A stretch of 14,212 bases of DNA, from NCBI GenBank assembly GCA_947589175.1, contig CANPZR010000040.1, positions 1-14,212 of the forward strand, in the 5' to 3' direction. Origin of the DNA: an uncultured Lachnospiraceae bacterium (GTDB lineage: Bacteria > Bacillota > Clostridia > Lachnospirales > Lachnospiraceae). Numbering within the stretch: the first letter of the stretch is position 1; each line of letters opens with the position of its first letter. Of the stretch, positions 7,809-14,212 are shown piece by piece. The notes under the pieces were generated by a model. It saw only the letters and a program-made list of their open reading frames with translations. It did no database searches and had not been told where the DNA came from. The translations under genes and the position numbers were made by a program.

Positions 7809-8957
7809 ATGAAAGCAGTTTGGGGCATTGTCATGTCAGCAGTGATACTTGTATTGACTGCCTGCGGCGCCGGACCGGCAGCCCCGGCAGAGGAAGAAAC
7901 TTCCGAGAAGATCATTGCCATTTTGGGATGGGATGAGTATGTAGAGGGAAATGAAGATTTTATCAACGGAATGAATATGGCGCTGGAGGAATGGGACGGC
8001 CGCGTTTCGGGCCGGGTAGAGTACTACAACGATGAGGGAAATTATGACAAAGGACTTTTGATGGCACAGGAGCTATGCAATAAGAGCAACGTGGCGGCTG
8101 TGTTCAGTTTTCAGGACTTTGAGGTTATTGACGCGGAAGCCCCCTATTTTGAGGATGCTGGGGTTCCGCTATTTGCCGTTCAGGGGTGTTATGAAAAGAC
8201 ACTGGAGCGGGACCTTGGATATATATTTTCTTCGTATGTCAGCTCCCGGGACATGGGGGCGGCGGCCGCCCGGTACTGCGCCGAAAAGAAGATCGGCCGC
8301 GTCGCCTGCTGTCATACGGACACGCAATTTGAGAAGGACGAGGTCCGGGGCTTTTGCGCGGAGGCGCAGGATCTGGGGATCACGGTGACAGACCTCTTGG
8401 TGGGGCTGGATACCGAGAGCAGCTTAGAGAGGGCCTATCAGAAGTGGAAGACGCTGGGGATACAGGCTCTGTTTCTGTGCAAATACACGGAGACTGAGGA
8501 GGAGAAGGAGTGGATTTTCCGGATGATCCAGTATATCAAGAAGAGGGATTCGGATTTCCTGATTCTCGGCGATTATTCCCTGAACGGGCCGGACTATTTG
8601 AAAAAATACGGAAAAAACATGGAGGGGACGGTCTATCCCAGGCCATATTCCGTGACGGAATCCGACCGGTCCGATGAATTTCAGAAAAAATATCTGGAGC
8701 GCTATCCGGACTGGGAGTCGGTGGACGACGGAGCGTACCAGGGCTACGATATGACGCGGATGGTAGGCGAGGCGCTTCAGGAGGAGAAGCCGGGCACATC
8801 GGACGGAACGGAGGTCCGGGACTTTTTCAAGAGAGAAGAGGGCTATGATGGCGTCAGCGGCCATCTCTCCTATTCGGAGGAGGGCAAGATCCGCGCTACC
8901 ATAGAGTACTACTGCGTCCATGACGGCGCATTTGTAATGGAGGAGGCCTATGAGTAA
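7809..8957 (+). CDS. ABC-type substrate-binding lipoprotein (periplasmic binding protein type I, Peripla_BP_6-like)
   Basis: This 382-residue protein begins with a lipoprotein signal peptide: Lys2, a hydrophobic core 4-16 and the lipobox LTAC with the lipid-acceptor Cys19. The mature part reads as a type I periplasmic-binding fold of the branched-chain amino acid/LivJ-like group. The opening strand is IIAILG (35-40), followed by the NGMNMALEEW helix, an AAVFSF strand near 96-101, the GVPLFAVQG strand near 118-126, a hinge-crossing RVACCHT strand near 164-170, and a late GAYQGYDMTRMV helix near 308-319. Length is normal for the family. No LivH/LivM-type permease or ATPase for import accompanies it; its stop overlaps the start of the export gene by 8 bases, so it is translationally coupled to the exporter. 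It may sense or scavenge an extracellular ligand, or protect against the exported product (inference). Eight cysteines besides Cys19 are unusual for an extracellular protein. Confidence 0.87.
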   Translation: MKAVWGIVMSAVILVLTACGAGPAAPAEEETSEKIIAILGWDEYVEGNEDFINGMNMALEEWDGRVSGRVEYYNDEGNYDKGLLMAQELCNKSNVAAVFSFQDFEVIDAEAPYFEDAGVPLFAVQGCYEKTLERDLGYIFSSYVSSRDMGAAAARYCAEKKIGRVACCHTDTQFEKDEVRGFCAEAQDLGITVTDLLVGLDTESSLERAYQKWKTLGIQALFLCKYTETEEEKEWIFRMIQYIKKRDSDFLILGDYSLNGPDYLKKYGKNMEGTVYPRPYSVTESDRSDEFQKKYLERYPDWESVDDGAYQGYDMTRMVGEALQEEKPGTSDGTEVRDFFKREEGYDGVSGHLSYSEEGKIRATIEYYCVHDGAFVMEEAYE

Positions 8958-9861
8958 ATTATTTCGCAAAGAGGCGCTGAACAATATAGCCAGCCCGGAG
9001 CAGCTAGACCAGCAGGTGCGGATCGTGAAGCCGTTTCACTGGCTGGGGGCGGTGGGGGCGCTTCTTCTGATAACGGGCGTAATTATATGGGGCTTTTTCG
9101 GAAACATCAACAGCACGACCCAGATGCAGGGACTGATTTTCCCCAAGGCGGGCGTGGAGCCCATCATCTGCCAGAATCCGGGGGCGGTGGGCAATGTGCT
9201 GTACAGCGTGGGGGATACCGTGACCAAGGGAGATATCATCGCGGTCATCCCGGATGAGGAGAAGCTGGCGGCCATTGAGAAAAAGCAGGAGGAAATCAAG
9301 GACGCCGCGCCCGGACAGAGGGCGGAGCGGAAAAAGGAGCTGGAGAAGCTGTATTCAGACTACGAGAACCACTCCATCATCTGCGCCTCGGAATCCGGGA
9401 CGATCCAGAACATCGTCAGGACCGGGGACATACTGGAGGAGGGCGACGAGATCGCCAATATACTGGTGAACAGCCAGTACTCCAACAACCGGCAGATTGC
9501 CGCCTATGTGCCGCTGACGGTGGCCAAGCGGCTGAAGCTGGGAATGGAGATGCAGATCTGCCCTTCCTATCTGACCAGAGAGGAGTACGGTTACATGGAG
9601 GGGTATGTGTCGTCGATTGGCGAGGTTCCCGTGACGGAGGAGAGCCTGCGCAGCTACTACGGCAATCTGGAATATGTATCGGACATCCTGCCCTCCCAGA
9701 GCTGCGTGGAGGTGCTGATCAGCATCCAGGTAGACGAGGAGTCGGCCAACCATTTTAAGTGGTCCAATGTAAAAGGGGAGTCCGTTTCCGTCGAGGTGGG
9801 AACGGTGTGCGACATACAGGCCGTGGTGGAGAAAAAGAGGCCCATCGACCTGCTTTTCTGA
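8950..9861 (+). CDS. NHLM/NHLP bacteriocin-system secretion protein (HlyD-like membrane fusion protein)
   Basis: This 303-residue membrane fusion/adaptor protein is expected to work with the two ABC subunits downstream in exporting a peptide. The N-terminus carries the segment LFRKEALNNIASPEQLDQ, which I recognise as typical of the NHLM HlyD-like family (TIGR03794). One transmembrane helix follows at about 31-50. The extracytoplasmic part has two half biotinyl-lipoyl segments (about 69-100, with VGDTVTKGD, and 142-172, with the similar RTGDILEEGDEIANIL) flanking a short charged helix (102-140), then a beta-rich C-terminal region. The short hairpin fits a Gram-positive exporter with no outer-membrane channel to reach. 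The ATG at 8950 is preceded by GGAGGAGG (8939-8946) inside the lipoprotein gene, and the 8-bp overlap implies coupled translation. Confidence 0.9.
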   Translation: MSKLFRKEALNNIASPEQLDQQVRIVKPFHWLGAVGALLLITGVIIWGFFGNINSTTQMQGLIFPKAGVEPIICQNPGAVGNVLYSVGDTVTKGDIIAVIPDEEKLAAIEKKQEEIKDAAPGQRAERKKELEKLYSDYENHSIICASESGTIQNIVRTGDILEEGDEIANILVNSQYSNNRQIAAYVPLTVAKRLKLGMEMQICPSYLTREEYGYMEGYVSSIGEVPVTEESLRSYYGNLEYVSDILPSQSCVEVLISIQVDEESANHFKWSNVKGESVSVEVGTVCDIQAVVEKKRPIDLLF

Positions 9862-9880
9862 AATACAGCCTGGTGATAAG

Positions 9881-9886
9881 AGAGGA
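9881..9886 (+). promoter_or_regulatory. Ribosome binding site for a GTG start
   Basis: AGAGGA ends 8 nt before the GTG at 9895. It supports this start, from which the protein begins directly with the conserved C39 peptidase N-terminus. Confidence 0.7.
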
Positions 9887-9894
9887 CAGATAGA

Positions 9895-12042
9895 GTGAGA
9901 ACATACAAAAAAGTACCTGTGATTTTACAGATGGAGGCGCTGGAGTGCGGGGCGGCGTCCTTAGCTATGATTCTTGCGTATTATGGGAGGTTTATTCCCT
10001 TGGAGCAGCTCCGCATGGACTGCGGCGTTTCGAGGGACGGAAGCAAGGCCGGCAATATTCTGGCGGCGGCCCGGTTCCACGGCATGGAGGCCAAGGGATA
10101 CCGCTATTCGGTGGAGGCGCTGAAAAAAAAGACCGTATTTCCCGTGATCATCCACTGGAATTTTAACCATTTTGTAGTGCTGGACGGATTCAAGGGGGAC
10201 AAGGCCGTGATCAACGATCCCGCGGGCGGCGTGGTCGAGGTCTCCATGGAGGAATTTGAGCAGTCCTTTACCGGCGTGACGCTGGTCATGAAGCCGGGAG
10301 AGAATTTTGAGCGGTTCGGAAAAAAGAAAAATGTCTGGGATTTTCTCGGACCCTACATACGCAAGTACAGAAAGAGCCTTTTCTTCATTATATTGTGCGG
10401 CCTTCTGATTACGCTGGCAGGCATTATGTCGCCGGTCTTTTCGCGTATATTTATGGATTATATCCTGCTTGAGCAGGCGTCGGAGTGGATGCCGTACCTG
10501 ATGGGCGGAATGCTCGCGGTGGCGCTGATTCTCTTTGTGATCCGGCTGATTCAGCAGGCGGTCATATTCCGCGCCGGACGGGCGGTGGGCATGCAGATGA
10601 ACGCCCGGTTTATGTGGCACGCGCTGCATCTTCCGGTGGAATTTTACGGACAGCGCTCGCCGGGCGACATCAGCGGCAGGCAGACGGACAATGAAGAGGT
10701 GACGGACATTCTGTTCCGCCGGATCGCGCCGGCTGTCATGGACGTGGCGATGGCGGTCCTGTATTTTGCCGTTCTTGCCATGCTGAATTTTCCCATGGCG
10801 CTTGTGGCGCTTGCCGCCGTGATTTTGCAGCTGGCGGTCATGAAAAAAATGTCGGCGAAGAACCAGACGGAGAGCCGCAAGATTTCCCGGGACGAGGGAA
10901 AATATACGGGAGCGGCCATGTCCGGCATCTCCATGATCGAGACCATCAAGGCCAGCGGCTCGGAGGAGGGATATTTCCAGAAGATTACGGGCTATCTGGC
11001 AAAATACAATAACTCGAAGACGAATTTTCAGATGCGGATGTTAGTGACGGAGTTTCTCCCGGATCTGGCCTCCAAAATCGGGGATTCCCTCATTTTGATC
11101 ATGGGAGTCTATTATATCCTGGACGGCCAGATTACCATCGGCCTGCTGCTTGCGTTTCAGGGATTTTTCTCTCAATTCCTGGCGCCGATCGGAACGTTTA
11201 TGGAGATGGGCAGCGAGGTGCAGGAGGCGGTGTCGAAGCTGGAGCGGATCGACGATGTGCTGAATTACCCGGCGGACGTGCCGGAGGAGATTGACTGGGA
11301 CGGCGCCAAGAGCTGTGAGAGGCTGGAGGGACGCCTGGAGTTTAAGGATATCTGCTTTGCCTACGGGCGGCTGAGCCCGCTGTTTATTGAAAATTTTAAC
11401 CTCGTGATTGAGCCCGGCCAGACCGTGGCGCTGGTGGGAGGCAGCGGCAGCGGAAAATCTACCCTTGCCAGCCTGATTACCGGCATTTACACGCAGCGGA
11501 GCGGCCAGATCCTCTTTGACGGCAGAGAGCGGGGCGAGATCGACCGCTATGTGTTTACCCAGAGCGTGGGGCTTGTGAACCAGACGATTTCCCTGTTCAA
11601 CGACACGATCCGCAACAACCTGACTCTGTGGGATGAAAATGTGGAGGAAAAGGAAATTGTGGAGGCCTGTCGGCTGGCGGAGATTTTTGACGACATCATG
11701 CAGAAGCCGGAGGGGCTGGATTACATGCTGACGGAGGGCGGAAAGAATCTGTCCGGCGGGCAGCGGCAGCGGCTGGAAATCGCGAGGGCGCTGATCAAGC
11801 AGCCGTCGGTGCTGATTCTGGACGAGGCCACCAGCGCCCTGGACCCGGTGACGGAAAAACGGGTGATGGACGCCCTGAGGGAGAGGCATATCACGAGCAT
11901 TCTCATTGCCCACCGGCTGTCCACCGTGCGTCATGCGGATCAGATTATCATGCTGGATCACGGCCATATCGCGGAGACGGGAAACCACGACAGCCTGATG
12001 AAGAAACAGGGCGCGTACGCGAGGCTGGTTCAGAGCGAGTAG
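9895..12042 (+). CDS. NHLM/NHLP export ABC transporter with C39 leader peptidase, permease and ATPase
   Basis: This 715-residue protein is a complete peptidase-containing ABC exporter (TIGR03796-like). The C39 cysteine protease domain (1-135) retains the oxyanion Gln12, catalytic Cys18 in LECGAAS, His92 in NHFVVLDG and Asp108 in NDPAGG. It should therefore cut substrates after a double-glycine-type leader. A permease domain (about 155-440) has about six predicted helices, near 163-185, 201-221, 281-298, 302-318, 396-414 and 419-436. The ATPase domain has Walker A GGSGSGKST (515-523), Q-loop Gln563, signature LSGGQ (619-623), Walker B ILDEA with Asp643 and Glu644, and H-loop His673. All catalytic residues are intact, so the transporter looks functional. 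It starts 33 bases after the HlyD-like gene and its stop lies just before the next gene's ribosome binding site, supporting one operon. Confidence 0.94.
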   Translation: MRTYKKVPVILQMEALECGAASLAMILAYYGRFIPLEQLRMDCGVSRDGSKAGNILAAARFHGMEAKGYRYSVEALKKKTVFPVIIHWNFNHFVVLDGFKGDKAVINDPAGGVVEVSMEEFEQSFTGVTLVMKPGENFERFGKKKNVWDFLGPYIRKYRKSLFFIILCGLLITLAGIMSPVFSRIFMDYILLEQASEWMPYLMGGMLAVALILFVIRLIQQAVIFRAGRAVGMQMNARFMWHALHLPVEFYGQRSPGDISGRQTDNEEVTDILFRRIAPAVMDVAMAVLYFAVLAMLNFPMALVALAAVILQLAVMKKMSAKNQTESRKISRDEGKYTGAAMSGISMIETIKASGSEEGYFQKITGYLAKYNNSKTNFQMRMLVTEFLPDLASKIGDSLILIMGVYYILDGQITIGLLLAFQGFFSQFLAPIGTFMEMGSEVQEAVSKLERIDDVLNYPADVPEEIDWDGAKSCERLEGRLEFKDICFAYGRLSPLFIENFNLVIEPGQTVALVGGSGSGKSTLASLITGIYTQRSGQILFDGRERGEIDRYVFTQSVGLVNQTISLFNDTIRNNLTLWDENVEEKEIVEACRLAEIFDDIMQKPEGLDYMLTEGGKNLSGGQRQRLEIARALIKQPSVLILDEATSALDPVTEKRVMDALRERHITSILIAHRLSTVRHADQIIMLDHGHIAETGNHDSLMKKQGAYARLVQSE

Positions 12043-12048
12043 AGGAGG
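12043..12048 (+). promoter_or_regulatory. Ribosome binding site for a GTG start
   Basis: AGGAGG lies 6 nt before the GTG at 12055 and begins on the last base region next to the upstream TAG stop, so the two ABC genes are likely translated together. Confidence 0.85.
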
Positions 12049-12054
12049 AAAACT

Positions 12055-14115
12055 GTGGATATCAGTGAAAAAATAGAAAAGAGAAAGCAGAGCGACCGCG
12101 CGAAGTACACGGCGTCTTTGCGGGGGCTGTGCGACGCGGTCAGCGGGCTGTCAGACGGGGAGTCGGCGGAGTCCCTTCTGGAATCCGCCGGCGCTATGAG
12201 CCGTCCCATAAAGCTCACGGGGAAATGGTGGAAAAATGACGCCATGCCGCTGTACTGCCTGGAGAAGGATGGGGGTCCGGCCCGGGTGCTGTCGCCGGGG
12301 AAATTGGGCGGCCTCTTTTACAGGGATGAGAAGACGGGGCAGAGAATCCGCGTGACGGCGTCGGAGGCGGAGCGCTTTGAGCCGGACGCCCTCAGCTTCT
12401 GCCCGCCCTTTCCCGAGACGGCCATGACCCCCATGGGGCTGGCGCGGTTTCTCATGAGGGCGCTTCCCGCCTCGGATTATATGTTCCTGGTGGGATCGAC
12501 GATTCTCGTGGCGCTGCTCGGCCTGGTGCTGCCGGCCGTGAATGAATATGTGTTCCAATTTGTAATTCCGTCCGGGGAGAAGACCGACATTCCCTTTGTG
12601 TTCACCCTGCTATTCGGCGTGGTGCTGTCGTCGGCGCTCTTTTCCCTGCTGCGCGCCGTGTGGGCGGCCCGAGTGGGCGACAAGGTGCGCAATCTGGCGG
12701 AGATCGGCCTCTGGAACCGGATTCTGAACCTGCCGGTGAAGTTTTTCCAGGGGAAGGATTCCGGCGATCTGGCAGAGCGCGCCATGGCGCTGGGCGCAGT
12801 GTGCGACGCGGTGACAACGACCATCGTGCCCACATTTCTGACGCTCGTCACATCGTTTGTGTACCTGGGCCAGATCGGCGGCTTTTCCAGCAGTCTGCTG
12901 GTTCCGGTGACGGTGATTCTGCTCGCCATGTTCGGGTTTTCCTTTGCGGCGGGATTTTTCACCGTGCGGACCAACCGGCGTCAGAATGCCATTTCCATGG
13001 CGCTGTCCGGGTTTTCCTACCAGTTGTTCCAGGCGGTGGGGACGATCAAGGCCAACGGGGCGGAGGTGCGCGCCTACGCCAAGTGGGCGGAGCGCTACAG
13101 CGGGAAGATGCGGATTATTCCTCATTTTCTCGAAAAATTCGCCGACTCGATTCAGACGCTTGTCTTTCTTTTGGGGACGATTCTGATTTACCGGGCGGTG
13201 TGGAACAGCGGCGTGGAGCCGTCGGTGTTTATTTCCTTTCAGGTGGCTTTTTCCTTTCTCACCGCGGCGGTGGAAAAGGTGTCCGGCGTTGTGTCGGTGG
13301 CGGCTTACGTCAAGCCGGCCATGCAGATGTTTCTGCCGTTTTTTGAGGAGAGCCCGGAAAAGGTCACGGGGCGACGGCGCGTCGCGTCCCTGGAGGGCCG
13401 GATCGAGGTCAGCCACCTCTTTTTCCGCTATAGCGAGGAGTCCGGGGATATCATGAAGGATCTTTCCTTTGTGGTAAATCCCGGGGAGTACGTGGCCATC
13501 GTGGGGCCGTCCGGGTGCGGCAAGTCCACTCTGATCCGCCTGCTGCTGGGATTTGAGCGGCCGGACCGGGGTGCGGTCTACTACGACGGCATGGATATGG
13601 CGGATCTGGACGTCCAGTCGGTGCGCCGCCGGATCGGGACGGTGCTGCAGGACGGAAGCCTTTTCGCGGGCGATATTTATTCCAATATCACGCTGTGCGC
13701 GCCGGAGATGTCTATGGATGAGGCGTGGGAAATCGCCGAACAGGCCGGGTGCGCCGCGGATATAGAGGATATGCCGATGGGGATGTTTACGATGGTGTCC
13801 GATGGCGCGGGGGGAATCTCCGGCGGGCAGAAGCAGCGGATCCTGATTGCCAGGGCGCTTGCGATGAAGCCGGATATCCTGCTCTTTGACGAGGCTACCA
13901 GCGCCCTGGACAACGTGACGCAGAGGACGGTGATGGAGACGCTGGCGGAAAAATCCGTGACGCGCATCGTCATTGCCCACCGGCTGTCCACGATTATGGA
14001 CTGCGACCGGATTCTCTGCCTGGACGGGGGCCGGGTGGCGGAAGAAGGAACGTACGAGGAACTGATGGAGCGTCGGGGGATTTTTTACGACCTGGCAAAG
14101 TATCAGCTTTTATAA
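12055..14115 (+). CDS. NHLM/NHLP export ABC transporter permease/ATPase, second subunit (non-peptidase)
   Basis: This 686-residue ABC exporter half is the likely partner of the C39-bearing subunit and matches the second NHLM ABC family (TIGR03797-like). Its first 135 or so residues replace the peptidase with a different domain lacking the C39 Cys/His/Asp set. That domain contains RPIKLTGKWWKNDAMPLY (50-67), a segment typical of this family. The permease region (about 140-435) has helices near 142-165, 181-200, 258-275, 281-303, 365-382 and 390-410. The ATPase domain has Walker A GPSGCGKST (484-492), Q-loop Gln532, signature ISGGQ (588-592), Walker B LLFDEA with Asp612 and Glu613, and His642. 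Both ATP sites of a heterodimer could therefore be active. The start is GTG with a strong AGGAGG. A homodimer is possible, but the gene pair in this family argues for a heteromeric exporter. Confidence 0.92.
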   Translation: MDISEKIEKRKQSDRAKYTASLRGLCDAVSGLSDGESAESLLESAGAMSRPIKLTGKWWKNDAMPLYCLEKDGGPARVLSPGKLGGLFYRDEKTGQRIRVTASEAERFEPDALSFCPPFPETAMTPMGLARFLMRALPASDYMFLVGSTILVALLGLVLPAVNEYVFQFVIPSGEKTDIPFVFTLLFGVVLSSALFSLLRAVWAARVGDKVRNLAEIGLWNRILNLPVKFFQGKDSGDLAERAMALGAVCDAVTTTIVPTFLTLVTSFVYLGQIGGFSSSLLVPVTVILLAMFGFSFAAGFFTVRTNRRQNAISMALSGFSYQLFQAVGTIKANGAEVRAYAKWAERYSGKMRIIPHFLEKFADSIQTLVFLLGTILIYRAVWNSGVEPSVFISFQVAFSFLTAAVEKVSGVVSVAAYVKPAMQMFLPFFEESPEKVTGRRRVASLEGRIEVSHLFFRYSEESGDIMKDLSFVVNPGEYVAIVGPSGCGKSTLIRLLLGFERPDRGAVYYDGMDMADLDVQSVRRRIGTVLQDGSLFAGDIYSNITLCAPEMSMDEAWEIAEQAGCAADIEDMPMGMFTMVSDGAGGISGGQKQRILIARALAMKPDILLFDEATSALDNVTQRTVMETLAEKSVTRIVIAHRLSTIMDCDRILCLDGGRVAEEGTYEELMERRGIFYDLAKYQLL

Positions 14116-14135
14116 GAAATGAGGTTAAGTATAGC

Positions 14136-14212
14136 ATGAAAAGAGGGAAAATCGTTCGGATGGTATTAGTAGTCAGCGCGCTGCTGCTGTTGTTTTCCGC
14201 AGGGCTCAACTG
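14136..14212 (+). CDS. Exported protein of unknown function (3' partial, signal peptide only)
   Basis: Twenty-five codons are visible before the right edge. They encode a basic N-region (MKRGKIVR) and a hydrophobic core (MVLVVSALLLLFSAG), which is a Sec signal peptide or a first membrane helix. A modest GAGG (14121-14124) sits 11 nt before the ATG, and the gap from the preceding stop is only 20 bases, so it is probably the fifth gene of the export operon. A Sec-type signal makes it unlikely to be a leader-peptide cargo of the exporter. An envelope or accessory protein is more likely, but the family cannot be told. Confidence 0.6.
   Translation, partial: MKRGKIVRMVLVVSALLLLFSAGLN

Noticed and set aside
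11041..11988. 315-codon open frame on the minus strand
   Set aside because: It is antisense to the conserved ATPase domain of the C39-ABC exporter, with no recognisable family features.
12660..13346. 228-codon + strand frame inside the second ABC gene
   Set aside because: It is an out-of-frame Gly/Arg-rich overlap with no ribosome binding site, while the main frame carries a conserved permease domain.
12610..13980. 456-codon open frame on the minus strand
   Set aside because: It lies entirely opposite the second ABC gene, whose motifs are intact. The His/Arg/Pro-rich translation shows no recognisable domain; it is a high-GC antisense shadow.
1..14212. tRNA, rRNA, CRISPR array, insertion sequence or riboswitch
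   Set aside because: The window is almost wholly coding, and I saw no spaced identical repeats, transposase motifs, terminal inverted repeats or structured leader in the short gaps.

Overview
The window looks like an accessory locus from a Gram-positive Clostridia-type bacterium, most likely a gut Lachnospiraceae relative. This is inferred from strong AGGAGG-type ribosome binding sites, GTG starts, a lipobox lipoprotein, and a giant surface protein ending in a lysine-rich BspA-like leucine-rich repeat of the style common in Lachnospiraceae. All genes lie on the + strand, and there is almost no non-coding DNA.

Region 1 (1-7691) is one very long open frame, cut by the left edge. It encodes at least 2,562 residues of an extracellular mosaic protein: an unrecognised beta-rich N-terminal half, an EF-hand/dockerin-like loop, an acidic linker, a region with about seven spaced repeat units and Asp-box motifs that resembles a beta-propeller, two CARDB/DUF11-like Ig folds, a Big_2-like domain, a PT/D-rich repeat linker, and a basic LRR_5 tail. 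A hairpin (7729-7762) follows and probably terminates it; a weak promoter-like pair overlaps the hairpin.

Region 2 (7809-14115) is a tight four-gene operon. It encodes a type I periplasmic-binding-fold lipoprotein, an HlyD-like secretion protein, a C39 peptidase/ABC exporter and a second ABC exporter subunit with a different N-terminal domain. The last three match the NHLM/NHLP bacteriocin export set (the families named TIGR03794, TIGR03796 and TIGR03797). A fifth gene with a signal peptide starts at 14136 and runs off the right edge.

Working model (inference): the exporter cuts a double-glycine-type leader and moves a peptide across the membrane, while the translationally coupled lipoprotein binds a ligand outside the cell as a sensor, immunity factor or accessory. 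No precursor peptide, maturation enzyme or permease partner for the lipoprotein is visible here. The most interesting features are this lipoprotein-plus-NHLP-exporter arrangement without a visible cargo, and its position beside a giant surface protein.
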